Shown: positions 35,120-41,934 of the stretch, piece after piece
Position numbering within the stretch: position 1 is the stretch's first letter
Layout of the letters: every line of letters begins with the position of its first letter
Source of the DNA: Bacteroidota bacterium
GTDB lineage: Bacteria > Bacteroidota > Bacteroidia > UBA7662 > CANHCV01
Length of the DNA stretch: 52,263 nt
Direction of reading: 5' to 3'
Assembly: GCA_947501265.1 (NCBI GenBank)
Contig: CANMVY010000006.1
Coordinates: 64,005 to 116,267 of the forward strand
The notes under the pieces: generated by a model
What the model was told of the DNA's origin: nothing
Seen by the model: only the letters and a program-made list of their open reading frames with translations
Database searches by the model: none
Position numbers and translations under genes: made by a program

Positions 35120-35435
35120 AAAAATAAATTAACTAGTTACTAACATTTAAATTATAATGTATTGAAAGAATAAATAGAGTTTATTGAGGTTGGTCAACTG
35201 ATTCATCAGATTGTGTTGCGAAAATACACGAATTTCTTTATTCTTAAATTTTAGCTTGTATTGTTGGGAGAGATTAACTAAAACCATCCCACAACAACAC
35301 CTACCCAAAAGTGGGGCTATTGTGTGTTAATTAAACATTGGTGCTAACTTGGAAGTGAAGTGCTTCAATTGCCCCACCTTCAGGTAGCTGCAAACCGTTA
35401 TAATCCATGTTTATCTACCTACTCTACTCCATTAT
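35120..35435. other. 316-base gap with a second nested palindrome
   Basis: No gene seen. The stretch holds CTACC (35301-35305) pairing with GGTAG (35383-35387) and GTGGGGC (35311-35317) pairing with GCCCCAC (35371-35377), with a 53-base loop, followed by CAAACCGTTATAA. It could be another attC-like site downstream of the gene at 34652, though the outer stem is poor, or simply a transcript-ending hairpin. Confidence 0.4.
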
Positions 35436-35717
35436 ATGCTACTTTATCGATCTATACAAGGAAAGGATGATGGTTCGTTCATCCCAGAAATAAATTGCAA
35501 TAAAGGAGGTGTAGTTTTAGGTATCAAGTATTGGCTTGGAGTCGAAGTTATATGTATTCTCAGTCTCAAAAACGTGATTATTCAAGTACTTGATTTTTCA
35601 CGCTATTGCCTAGAGCCAAAGAGAATAAACAAGTATTGGAAGAAACTTAAAGATTTTATTATTGAATGGTACACAAATGAGAAAAGTTCTAATAACAACA
35701 AGAAAATCAAAAAGTAA
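35436..35717 (+). CDS. Doubtful small gene or gene remnant
   Basis: A 93-codon ATG frame with no signal peptide or known domain. Its C-terminal part (KKLKDFIIEWYTN) resembles the end of the frame at 32137-32439 (KPMKLFIIEWHSN), and a 15-bp identity (TTTATTATTGAATGG) underlies it at 35655-35669 and 32386-32400. The two may be remnants of one family. It lies in AT-rich repeat-bearing DNA without a clear promoter. Confidence 0.3.
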   Translation: MLLYRSIQGKDDGSFIPEINCNKGGVVLGIKYWLGVEVICILSLKNVIIQVLDFSRYCLEPKRINKYWKKLKDFIIEWYTNEKSSNNNKKIKK

Positions 35718-35803
35718 AATAACAATTTAAAGGGAATTTTCTGTATTCTAATTTATCTAAATATTTGAAAAAAAATACTACTTTAAAAAGAAGAAAAATG
35801 AAA

Positions 35804-35962
35804 TCACTTTTCTTCTTTTTCTTTATTTCTTTTGGCTTCACCCCTCCATTGGCCTGCTTTGAAAATAAAAAAAAGAATTAAAATTATAAAACAAAGAAAA
35901 ATAAAAATAATTAACCAATCAGAGGGTTGGTTAAGAAACAATAAAGTTAAGTTCATATTCAT
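35804..35962 (-). CDS. Small single-pass membrane protein (52 residues)
   Basis: A 53-codon minus-strand frame starting ATGAATATGAAC. The protein has a hydrophobic segment of about 20 residues (WLIIFIFLCFIILILFFIF) followed by a charged tail GQWRGEAKRNKEKEEK, a typical small membrane protein layout. A perfect -7 box (TATCTTTG, 35992-35985 minus) lies 22 bases upstream of the start. No family recognised. An alternative start is the ATG two codons later. Confidence 0.5.
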   Translation of the reverse strand: MNMNLTLLFLNQPSDWLIIFIFLCFIILILFFIFKAGQWRGEAKRNKEKEEK

Positions 35963-35984
35963 TTTTTTATTTTTAGTAACTAAA

Positions 35985-35992
35985 CAAAGATA
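35985..35992 (-). promoter_or_regulatory. Putative -7 element of the small membrane protein gene
   Basis: TATCTTTG on the minus strand matches TAnnTTTG and precedes the ATG at 35962 by 22 bases. The upstream element is not evident. Confidence 0.4.
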
Positions 35993-36221
35993 AAGTAAAA
36001 ATGAATATAGTAGGTTGTTTTAGGCAACAACAAATAGTTCTTTTATTCAAATTTTCGTTTCTTTTCAGCATTTACAAAGCTCCACGAGGAAAAAAAAATT
36101 TCAATAAATTAGGCGTACATATTTCCTAAAGGTTTGTTATTTACTTTAACTATAATAACTCTTCAAAAAGAATGAATTTAATTTTAATTCACTAAAAATG
36201 GTATTTCTATGTCAAAACTTA

Positions 36222-37025
36222 CTACCTTTTTCGATAGAATCCGCTGTAGGGCCCACAATTATTTCCATAGAAACAATCGTAAATACGAATTTCCAATTGT
36301 CCTGGATTAAATGTAAAATTTATGTGACAAGTTCCCTCTTCAGAATAATTTGCAACTGCAGAACCCGTAAGGTAAGCAGATCCATCAAAACCCTCTCCTG
36401 TACAAATTTCATTAACTTTGGTAGAAAAGTGAAATTTGACTTCTCCATCAGATGAAGGGCCTGTGATATTTACAAAATTTCCGAATTCATCATAGTAAGT
36501 TCCGCTCCAATTTGAGTAATCATTTGATTGAGCTGGTTCCAAATTTTCTTCTTCCATCGGAACCTCTTCTGTATTTTGATTTTCATTGGAATTTAACGAT
36601 GTCGGATTTTCAATAGGAATTGGTTGAACATCATTTGAATGATTGTCATGTGATAAATTAACCTGTGAAGTAATAAAATAAACAATGCCAAGGAGAATCA
36701 AGGCTCCAATTCCAAAGTACCATTGGGTGTACTTTTTATTACCAACATTTTGATTATTGAGGGCTAAAGGACTTTCTAATTTTTCTTTGTTTGGTTGATG
36801 ATCTAAAAAATTTGGAGTTTTGGGGGGAATTTGCTTTTCGTTCGTAAGTTGGGGCGAATTGTTATTTTTGAAAATTTCTTGAAGAGAAAAAATATTTTTC
36901 GCTTTTGTCCATTCCGTTAGGCCTTCGTGCCACACCAATGTTTCTTCAGTAATCGGTAATTTTGAAAACTCTTCAAAAGAAAAAGGGCCCTTTTGAACTT
37001 TATTATCTACGTAATAGTATTTCAT
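36222..37025 (-). CDS. GYF_2-domain membrane protein, divergent to the kinase operon
   Basis: A 267-residue protein with an N-terminal GYF_2 (DUF4339) domain (residues 1-48: YYYVDNKVQKGPFSFEEF to TLVWHEGLTEWTKAKNI), an Asn/Pro/Gln-rich cytoplasmic linker, one membrane segment near residues 103-122 (YFGIGALILLGIVYFITSQV), an acidic linker (EEVPMEEENLEPAQ) and a 90-residue C-terminal beta-rich domain with paired cysteines (EICTGEG, GTCHINF, YDCFYGNNCG). GYF-type domains bind proline-rich peptides; here it may sense a partner in the cytoplasm. The start is ATG 37025 (a TTG lies directly before it). It points away from the kinase operon and shares the 411-base control region with it. Confidence 0.8.
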   Translation of the reverse strand: MKYYYVDNKVQKGPFSFEEFSKLPITEETLVWHEGLTEWTKAKNIFSLQEIFKNNNSPQLTNEKQIPPKTPNFLDHQPNKEKLESPLALNNQNVGNKKYTQWYFGIGALILLGIVYFITSQVNLSHDNHSNDVQPIPIENPTSLNSNENQNTEEVPMEEENLEPAQSNDYSNWSGTYYDEFGNFVNITGPSSDGEVKFHFSTKVNEICTGEGFDGSAYLTGSAVANYSEEGTCHINFTFNPGQLEIRIYDCFYGNNCGPYSGFYRKR

Positions 37026-37436
37026 CAATTATTTATTAAACGAAATTTTATTCCCTTAACACAAACAAAAATATCAAAAAAATGAAGTAATTAAATTTTT
37101 CCTTTTTTTAAAGTCATTTCTGTTATTTTTATTTCTTTAGTAAAATTAAAAAATCCTGCTATTCTTTATAAATCAAGCTAGCCTGATTCTAAACCCGTTT
37201 TAGTGGCTATCGCTTCTTCATCTACAAAAAAACTGTACCCCAAAAGAATTGGATCAAATAAAATCTTTACCTATTCTTCTCTTTAAGATATTTCTACCTA
37301 ATTATCATTGGCAAAATCCAATGAATTTAATTCCAAACGTCAATTTTTTTCTTTATTGTATTTTTATTAAAGGCAATTTACATGGAAAAACAATGGTGAT
37401 TTGTTTTATATTTGCCTATGAAAGAAAGTCGATATA
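37026..37436. other. 411-base divergent control region between GYF_2 gene and kinase operon
   Basis: Very AT-rich and without a supported gene; the frame at 37249-37437 plus has no recognisable content and ends at the kinase start. It must contain the promoters for both directions. A -7 box for the operon is listed separately. No clear operator palindrome was seen. Confidence 0.6.
37407..37414 (+). promoter_or_regulatory. Putative -7 element of the kinase/FHA operon
   Basis: TATATTTG matches TAnnTTTG exactly and lies 22 bases before the ATG at 37437. The upstream TTG element is not recognisable at 17-19 bases, so the promoter may be weak or activator-dependent. Confidence 0.5.
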
Positions 37437-38819
37437 ATGATTGGAAATCAGATTTCAAATTATGAGATAAAATCGCTTATTGGCGAAGGTGGTATGGGTT
37501 CAGTTTTTTTAGCTGAACATACCCAAGTGAATAGAAAAGTTGCGATTAAGGTATTGTTTTCTAAATACCTAAAAAATGAAGAAATTAAGCAAAGATTCAA
37601 AAACGAAGCCTCTACATTAGCACATTTAAAACATCCAAATATTGTAAGTCTATACGACTATCTGGAAGATGAAAATGGAATGTTTTTAATTTTGGAATAT
37701 GTTGAAGGTAAACAACTTGATGATCAAATTTCTCAAATAACAGGTCCAATGCCTGAAGAAAATGCAATTCCATTGATTAAAAAGATTCTTTCCGCATTTT
37801 CTTACGCCCACGAAAAAGGAATTGTTCACAGAGACATTAAACCAGCCAACATCATTGTTACAAAGGATAATGATGTGAAAATATTGGATTTTGGAATTGC
37901 CAGAATTTTAGGAGATGGCATGCAGGGAATGACAAAAACTGGAACCCAAATGGGCACAGTTTTTTACATGGCACCAGAACAAGTTAAAGGTAAGAAAGCA
38001 GATTTTCGGTCGGACATTTATTCCCTAGGAATAACTTTCTATCAAATGTTAACTGGAATTAATCCTTATTCCAATTTCAATACTGAATACGAAGTTTACA
38101 ACAGTATTGTTAATGAAGACCTACCTCCCGCAAATGAAATTTATCCTGGAATAACCAAAAAAATGGTTCTCATTCTGAAAAAGGCATTGTCTAAAAATCC
38201 TGATGAAAGGTTTCAAACCTGTTCTGAGTTTATTCATGCCATAGATGCAGAAGTGGTAAATGAATCCGGCCCTCCTGAAATCCTTTCTAAAAGCCCTTCT
38301 GAGAGCCCTCCTGAAATCCTTTCTGAGAGCCATCCTGATATCTCAAACAAGATTCAAAATAAATCCTCAATTGATCCACTTTATTCCATTTTTTTCTCCA
38401 TTATTGGAATTTTGTCATCCTTGGCTTTCGGATTGGTCGGCCTTGTAATTTCAATTGTTTCAAGAATTATTTATTTCAAATCGAAAAAAATAGGAGAAGG
38501 GCATTCTTATTTTCAAAAGAATTTAAAAACGTTCTCAGCTGCTAAATATTTATCGATTTTTGCATTAATTATTTCAATTATTGCTACTATTTTAAATTGT
38601 TATACATATTTAAATGAAAAAGACCGAATTTTGCAATACAACGAAACCATTTATTCAACTGAAGATTCTGTAACTGAAATGCCAGCTGAGGAACCAATGC
38701 CAGCTGAGGCTGCTGAAGCTCCTAGAGCAGAAGAGTTCACTGAAGACGAACCGTCAGAAGAAGACTTATATGGACAAGATTCAACTGCAACTTTTGAATA
38801 CGAAGACTACTCACACTGA
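37437..38819 (+). CDS. Membrane Ser/Thr protein kinase with CD225-like C-terminal region
   Basis: A 460-residue Hanks-type kinase. All catalytic marks are present: GEGGMGSV (residues 16-23), Lys38 in VAIKVL, HRDIKPAN (His131, Asp133), LDFGIAR and MAPEQVKG. After the kinase domain (to about residue 275) comes a repeat-rich linker built of PPEILS/SPSES units. Two membrane segments follow (around 322-346 and 375-395) with the spacing and basic loop (IIYFKSKKIGEGH) of CD225-like proteins. The C-terminal tail is acidic (MPAEEPMPAEAAEAPRAEEF) and ends EYEDYSH. It is the first gene of an operon of nine that also encodes a PP2C phosphatase and four FHA proteins, so its products are likely read by those FHA domains (inference). 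Confidence 0.92.
   Translation: MIGNQISNYEIKSLIGEGGMGSVFLAEHTQVNRKVAIKVLFSKYLKNEEIKQRFKNEASTLAHLKHPNIVSLYDYLEDENGMFLILEYVEGKQLDDQISQITGPMPEENAIPLIKKILSAFSYAHEKGIVHRDIKPANIIVTKDNDVKILDFGIARILGDGMQGMTKTGTQMGTVFYMAPEQVKGKKADFRSDIYSLGITFYQMLTGINPYSNFNTEYEVYNSIVNEDLPPANEIYPGITKKMVLILKKALSKNPDERFQTCSEFIHAIDAEVVNESGPPEILSKSPSESPPEILSESHPDISNKIQNKSSIDPLYSIFFSIIGILSSLAFGLVGLVISIVSRIIYFKSKKIGEGHSYFQKNLKTFSAAKYLSIFALIISIIATILNCYTYLNEKDRILQYNETIYSTEDSVTEMPAEEPMPAEAAEAPRAEEFTEDEPSEEDLYGQDSTATFEYEDYSH
38272..38340 (+). repeat. In-gene microrepeat encoding PPEILS/SES units
   Basis: CCTCCTGAAATCCTTTCT occurs twice (38272-38289 and 38308-38325), with AGCCCTTCTGAGAGC-like units between and after. It encodes the linker between kinase and membrane domains and is a probable site of slipped-strand length change. 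Confidence 0.75.
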
Positions 38820-38861
38820 TTTATAACTAATCACTTTAGATATTTTTAAAATATTAAACAA

Positions 38862-39665
38862 ATGAAATACTGCTTATTTTTTATTTTTTCATTTAATATA
38901 TATTGTATTTTTGCTCAGAAAAACAATAAGGATGCCTTAAATTTAAAAAATAAAATTAAACTACAAGATTCAATATTATCCATTAATTCTAGAACAATTG
39001 ACTCCCTAACAAAAAACAATATTAGATTAACGCTTCAAAATGATTCACTTCGAAATCAAATAAGTCGTTTTCAGTTTGAAAATAACTTGGTTTCGGTGGG
39101 TGGACAAATGTGGTGTAACAACAACCTAAAAGTGAAAGAATTAAATGATGGAACACCAATTCTTTATGCAAACACACCAGAAAAATGGGATTCCGCCTTT
39201 AATGGTAAAATACCTGCGTATTGCTTCCACAAAAACGATACTTCGGGGTCTTTTGGCTACCTCTACAATTATTACGCCCTCAATTCAGGCAAATTAGCAC
39301 CAAAAGGCCTTAGAATTCCCAACACGAAAGATGCAGAAGAATTAATTCAATTTACCAACGCTATTAACGATGGAAAAGGTGCTATCCTATTGAAATCAAA
39401 TGCTTCTTTTTCCGATGGGTTACCCTTATGGAAAGAAAAAGGTCAAGATATTTTCAGAATGAATATTAGACCCTTAGGTTTTAGATTGAACGATAGAAAT
39501 GAATGGTATATTGGAAATAAAATTTATTTTTGGTGCCTAAGTAATTCAGCTAAGATTTTCCATGCTTTGGTATTGACTGAAATAAATGAAGAGCCCTTTC
39601 TTATGGAAAAAGATCTAGAAGTACAAAATAGCAATTATGGACTTTATGTTCGATGTATAAAATAA
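38862..39665 (+). CDS. Exported FISUMP-domain protein with coiled coil
   Basis: A 267-residue protein with an N-terminal signal segment (YCLFFIFSFNIYCIFAQ), a coiled-coil stretch (residues 28-70: KNKIKLQDSILSINSRTI, NDSLRNQISRFQFEN) and a FISUMP (Fibrobacter major paralogous) domain from about residue 78: VGGQMWCNNNLKVKELNDG, YCFHKNDTSGSFGYLYNYYA, LAPKGLRIPN, NIRPLGFR, ending NYGLYVRCIK. Such domains have a C-type-lectin-like fold and are found in Bacteroidota surface proteins. Its place as second gene of the kinase operon suggests an extracytoplasmic partner or ligand-binding component of the system (inference). Confidence 0.8.
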   Translation: MKYCLFFIFSFNIYCIFAQKNNKDALNLKNKIKLQDSILSINSRTIDSLTKNNIRLTLQNDSLRNQISRFQFENNLVSVGGQMWCNNNLKVKELNDGTPILYANTPEKWDSAFNGKIPAYCFHKNDTSGSFGYLYNYYALNSGKLAPKGLRIPNTKDAEELIQFTNAINDGKGAILLKSNASFSDGLPLWKEKGQDIFRMNIRPLGFRLNDRNEWYIGNKIYFWCLSNSAKIFHALVLTEINEEPFLMEKDLEVQNSNYGLYVRCIK

Positions 39666-39675
39666 AATAAAAATT

Positions 39676-40335
39676 ATGAATGGTTTTAAAAAATGCAAAA
39701 ATGGACACTTTTTCAAAGAAGATTTAAGTCATTGTCCATACTGTCCAGGAGAAAGTGTAGACGCTTCAAAAAACTTGGCAAATAATGATTTAAATAAAAC
39801 AATGGTTGCTGGTGCTGTTACTTCCCATGGTACAGACCACGCCAGTACAGAAGTCTTTGGAACACCTAGCTCAAGTTCAAATCAAACAAAAGTTTTTGGA
39901 TCTGGAAGTGCACAATTGCAAAAAAAAGATTTATCTAGAACTTTTATTGGTGGCATTACCGATTCAGATCCACAAAACACGGGCGATGGTACAAGCTTGG
40001 AACCTTCTATTCCCCGAGCCTCAAGAAGAATTGTTGGTTGGATCCTTTCATATACCCTTGATCCTATGGGGGTAGATTATCGCCTTTACGAAGGAAATAA
40101 CACCATTGGACGAGAACCAAGTAATTCCATTACCATTTCAAAAGATAGTACCATTTCTGGAAAACACGCCAATATTCTTTATAAAAAAGGTAGTTTTTGG
40201 ATAAAAGATGAAATGGCAGCCAACGGAACTTTTATCAACGACGAAGAGATTGAAATTGAAAAGGCTTATCCTTTAAAAGACGGTGATACCATTCGAATGG
40301 GATCAACAACCTTCAGGTTCAAATCTAGTGAATAA
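39676..40335 (+). CDS. Zinc-ribbon + FHA adaptor with four T-x-[VI]-x-G motifs
   Basis: A 219-residue cytoplasmic protein. A zinc-ribbon-like N-terminus (Cys7, His11, Cys20, Cys23: CKNGHFF...HCPYC) is followed by a low-complexity region with four spaced threonine motifs TMVAG (42), TEVFG (58), TKVFG (71) and TFIGG (89), and then an FHA domain from about residue 140 (NTIGREPSNSITISKD, SGKHANI, NGTFIN). The FHA residues for phosphothreonine binding (Gly-Arg, Ser-x-x-His, Asn-Gly) are intact. The regular threonine motifs look like kinase targets that could be bound by FHA domains of the neighbours, making it a scaffold (inference). It lies 10 bases after the FISUMP gene. Confidence 0.85.
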   Translation: MNGFKKCKNGHFFKEDLSHCPYCPGESVDASKNLANNDLNKTMVAGAVTSHGTDHASTEVFGTPSSSSNQTKVFGSGSAQLQKKDLSRTFIGGITDSDPQNTGDGTSLEPSIPRASRRIVGWILSYTLDPMGVDYRLYEGNNTIGREPSNSITISKDSTISGKHANILYKKGSFWIKDEMAANGTFINDEEIEIEKAYPLKDGDTIRMGSTTFRFKSSE

Positions 40336-40350
40336 GGAAAAAAGAAAACC

Positions 40351-41919
40351 ATGAAAAACTTTTATCTCCATTTAAAGTCGACGAAATCTATTCCTACTGT
40401 TTTTTGTTTATTTTTAATACTCTTTTCAAACCAATCATTTTCTCAGAAAAATGAATTGGATGTTAGGAAATTAAATACACAGAATTTTCCTGAGGTTACT
40501 GGTAAATTATGGGTTAGAGATCCTGAGGGTGTGAAAACCGAACACATTCAGTTTTTTGAAGAAGATAAACCTATTATGGTTAATTTCGGTTCTTTTGAAA
40601 AAGTCGATTCTTTTGCCAAAAACAAATCCATATTATTCTTGGTCCGTAATTCGGGAAACCAAGAAGAAATGAATTGGTATAAAAATGTTTTAATTAATGC
40701 GATAAAAACAGGAGACATAAAGAATGGAGATAAAATTGCGGTTATCGGATTTAGTTGCCTCATCAATAAACAAATACTTTTTCCAAATAAGCTCAATTTT
40801 ACCGATAACACTAACGAATTAATTTCAAGGGTTAATGAAATTTCAAACAAAGGCAAAAAAGAAATCTTTGGTCGAGTTCAAACTCATATCGCAATCAATG
40901 AAGCACTTCAATTATTAGAGGCTCAAAATTTAAACATTCCCACAGGAATATTTGTGATTTCAGATGATCAATCGATGCCCCCATTATTGACTGGAGAATT
41001 GCCTGGGCCTCGTTCAAAAAGGTTGAATGTTCCCATTTATGGAATATCCTTCCATAAAAAAAGCACTTTTTACGACATCAAGGAACTTTGTATTCAAACC
41101 TATGGTCGGTATTACTCTAATACTTCAAATAAAGTTGAATTAGCATCAAAAGAAATCAACCTTTATTTATCAAATTTTATTGAAAGACATTCTGGATTAT
41201 TTTACCCGTTTACTTATCAATCTACCTTTGAAAAAGATGGTAAAAATCATACGGTTAAAATTGATTCTAAAGAAGGTCAATCAGGTTTCAGTTTGGCAGT
41301 TCCATCTAAGAATATTATCGAAATAATTTCAGACAATCCAATCATTTCTGGATCTTTTTTCCTGTTATTTTCTGGAGTAGCCATTATTCTTTTCAATATA
41401 ATCAAAAGGAATAAAATTAAAAAAAATGAACTAGAATTGCAACAAAAGTTGCAATTTGAAGAAATGGATAAACAGCAAAAAAATGCTGAACATAAACTCT
41501 CCAATCAAGAAACCGAACTTCAAAAACTGAAAGAGGAAGAGCATCGAAAAGAAGAATTACTGCGACTTCAAAAGGCAAAGGAAATCAAGCAAAAAGAAGA
41601 AGAGGTTCAACTTAACAAAATGCTTGAGAGAGGGAATTTGCCTTGGTTTGAGTTTCGTTTTGGCGAAGAAACTGGTAGTTATCAAATTCAATCCCCACGG
41701 ATAAGTGTGGGAAGAGACGCGGGGAATACCTGGGTCATCAATCATCCAACTGTCTCTAGGAATCATTTTCAACTCACGTTCCACAATTACTCTTATTCCA
41801 TAAAAGATTTAGGTAGTTCTAATGGGTTGTATGTGAACGGTGATCGTGTTTCTGAAATAGAATTAAAACATGGAGACTGTATTCAAATTGGTGAAATTAC
41901 TTTATCATTCCACATTTAA
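40351..41919 (+). CDS. vWA-like - TM - coiled coil - FHA membrane protein
   Basis: A 522-residue protein. N-terminal signal/anchor (VFCLFLILFSNQSFSQ), a periplasmic von Willebrand A-like domain (about 85-290: KSILFLVRNSGNQEE, GDKIAVIGFSC, HIAINEALQLLEAQN, IFVISDD), a membrane segment near 335-355 (SGSFFLLFSGVAIILFNII), a Glu/Gln/Lys-rich coiled coil (360-425) and a C-terminal cytoplasmic FHA domain (RISVGRDAGNTWVINHPT, SRNHFQL, SSNGLYVNG). The vWA MIDAS motif DxSxS is replaced by RNSGN, so metal-dependent binding is doubtful. The layout can pass a signal between envelope and cytoplasm via FHA binding to phosphoproteins (inference). Confidence 0.82.
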   Translation: MKNFYLHLKSTKSIPTVFCLFLILFSNQSFSQKNELDVRKLNTQNFPEVTGKLWVRDPEGVKTEHIQFFEEDKPIMVNFGSFEKVDSFAKNKSILFLVRNSGNQEEMNWYKNVLINAIKTGDIKNGDKIAVIGFSCLINKQILFPNKLNFTDNTNELISRVNEISNKGKKEIFGRVQTHIAINEALQLLEAQNLNIPTGIFVISDDQSMPPLLTGELPGPRSKRLNVPIYGISFHKKSTFYDIKELCIQTYGRYYSNTSNKVELASKEINLYLSNFIERHSGLFYPFTYQSTFEKDGKNHTVKIDSKEGQSGFSLAVPSKNIIEIISDNPIISGSFFLLFSGVAIILFNIIKRNKIKKNELELQQKLQFEEMDKQQKNAEHKLSNQETELQKLKEEEHRKEELLRLQKAKEIKQKEEEVQLNKMLERGNLPWFEFRFGEETGSYQIQSPRISVGRDAGNTWVINHPTVSRNHFQLTFHNYSYSIKDLGSSNGLYVNGDRVSEIELKHGDCIQIGEITLSFHI

Positions 41920-41934
41920 AAGCAATAAAACGAA

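Noticed and set aside
30911-36221. Integrative element with integrase at tRNA-Asp
   Set aside because: No recombinase, relaxase or phage gene was found, and no repeat of the tRNA 3' end was seen. Only the change in composition and the repeats point to insertion.
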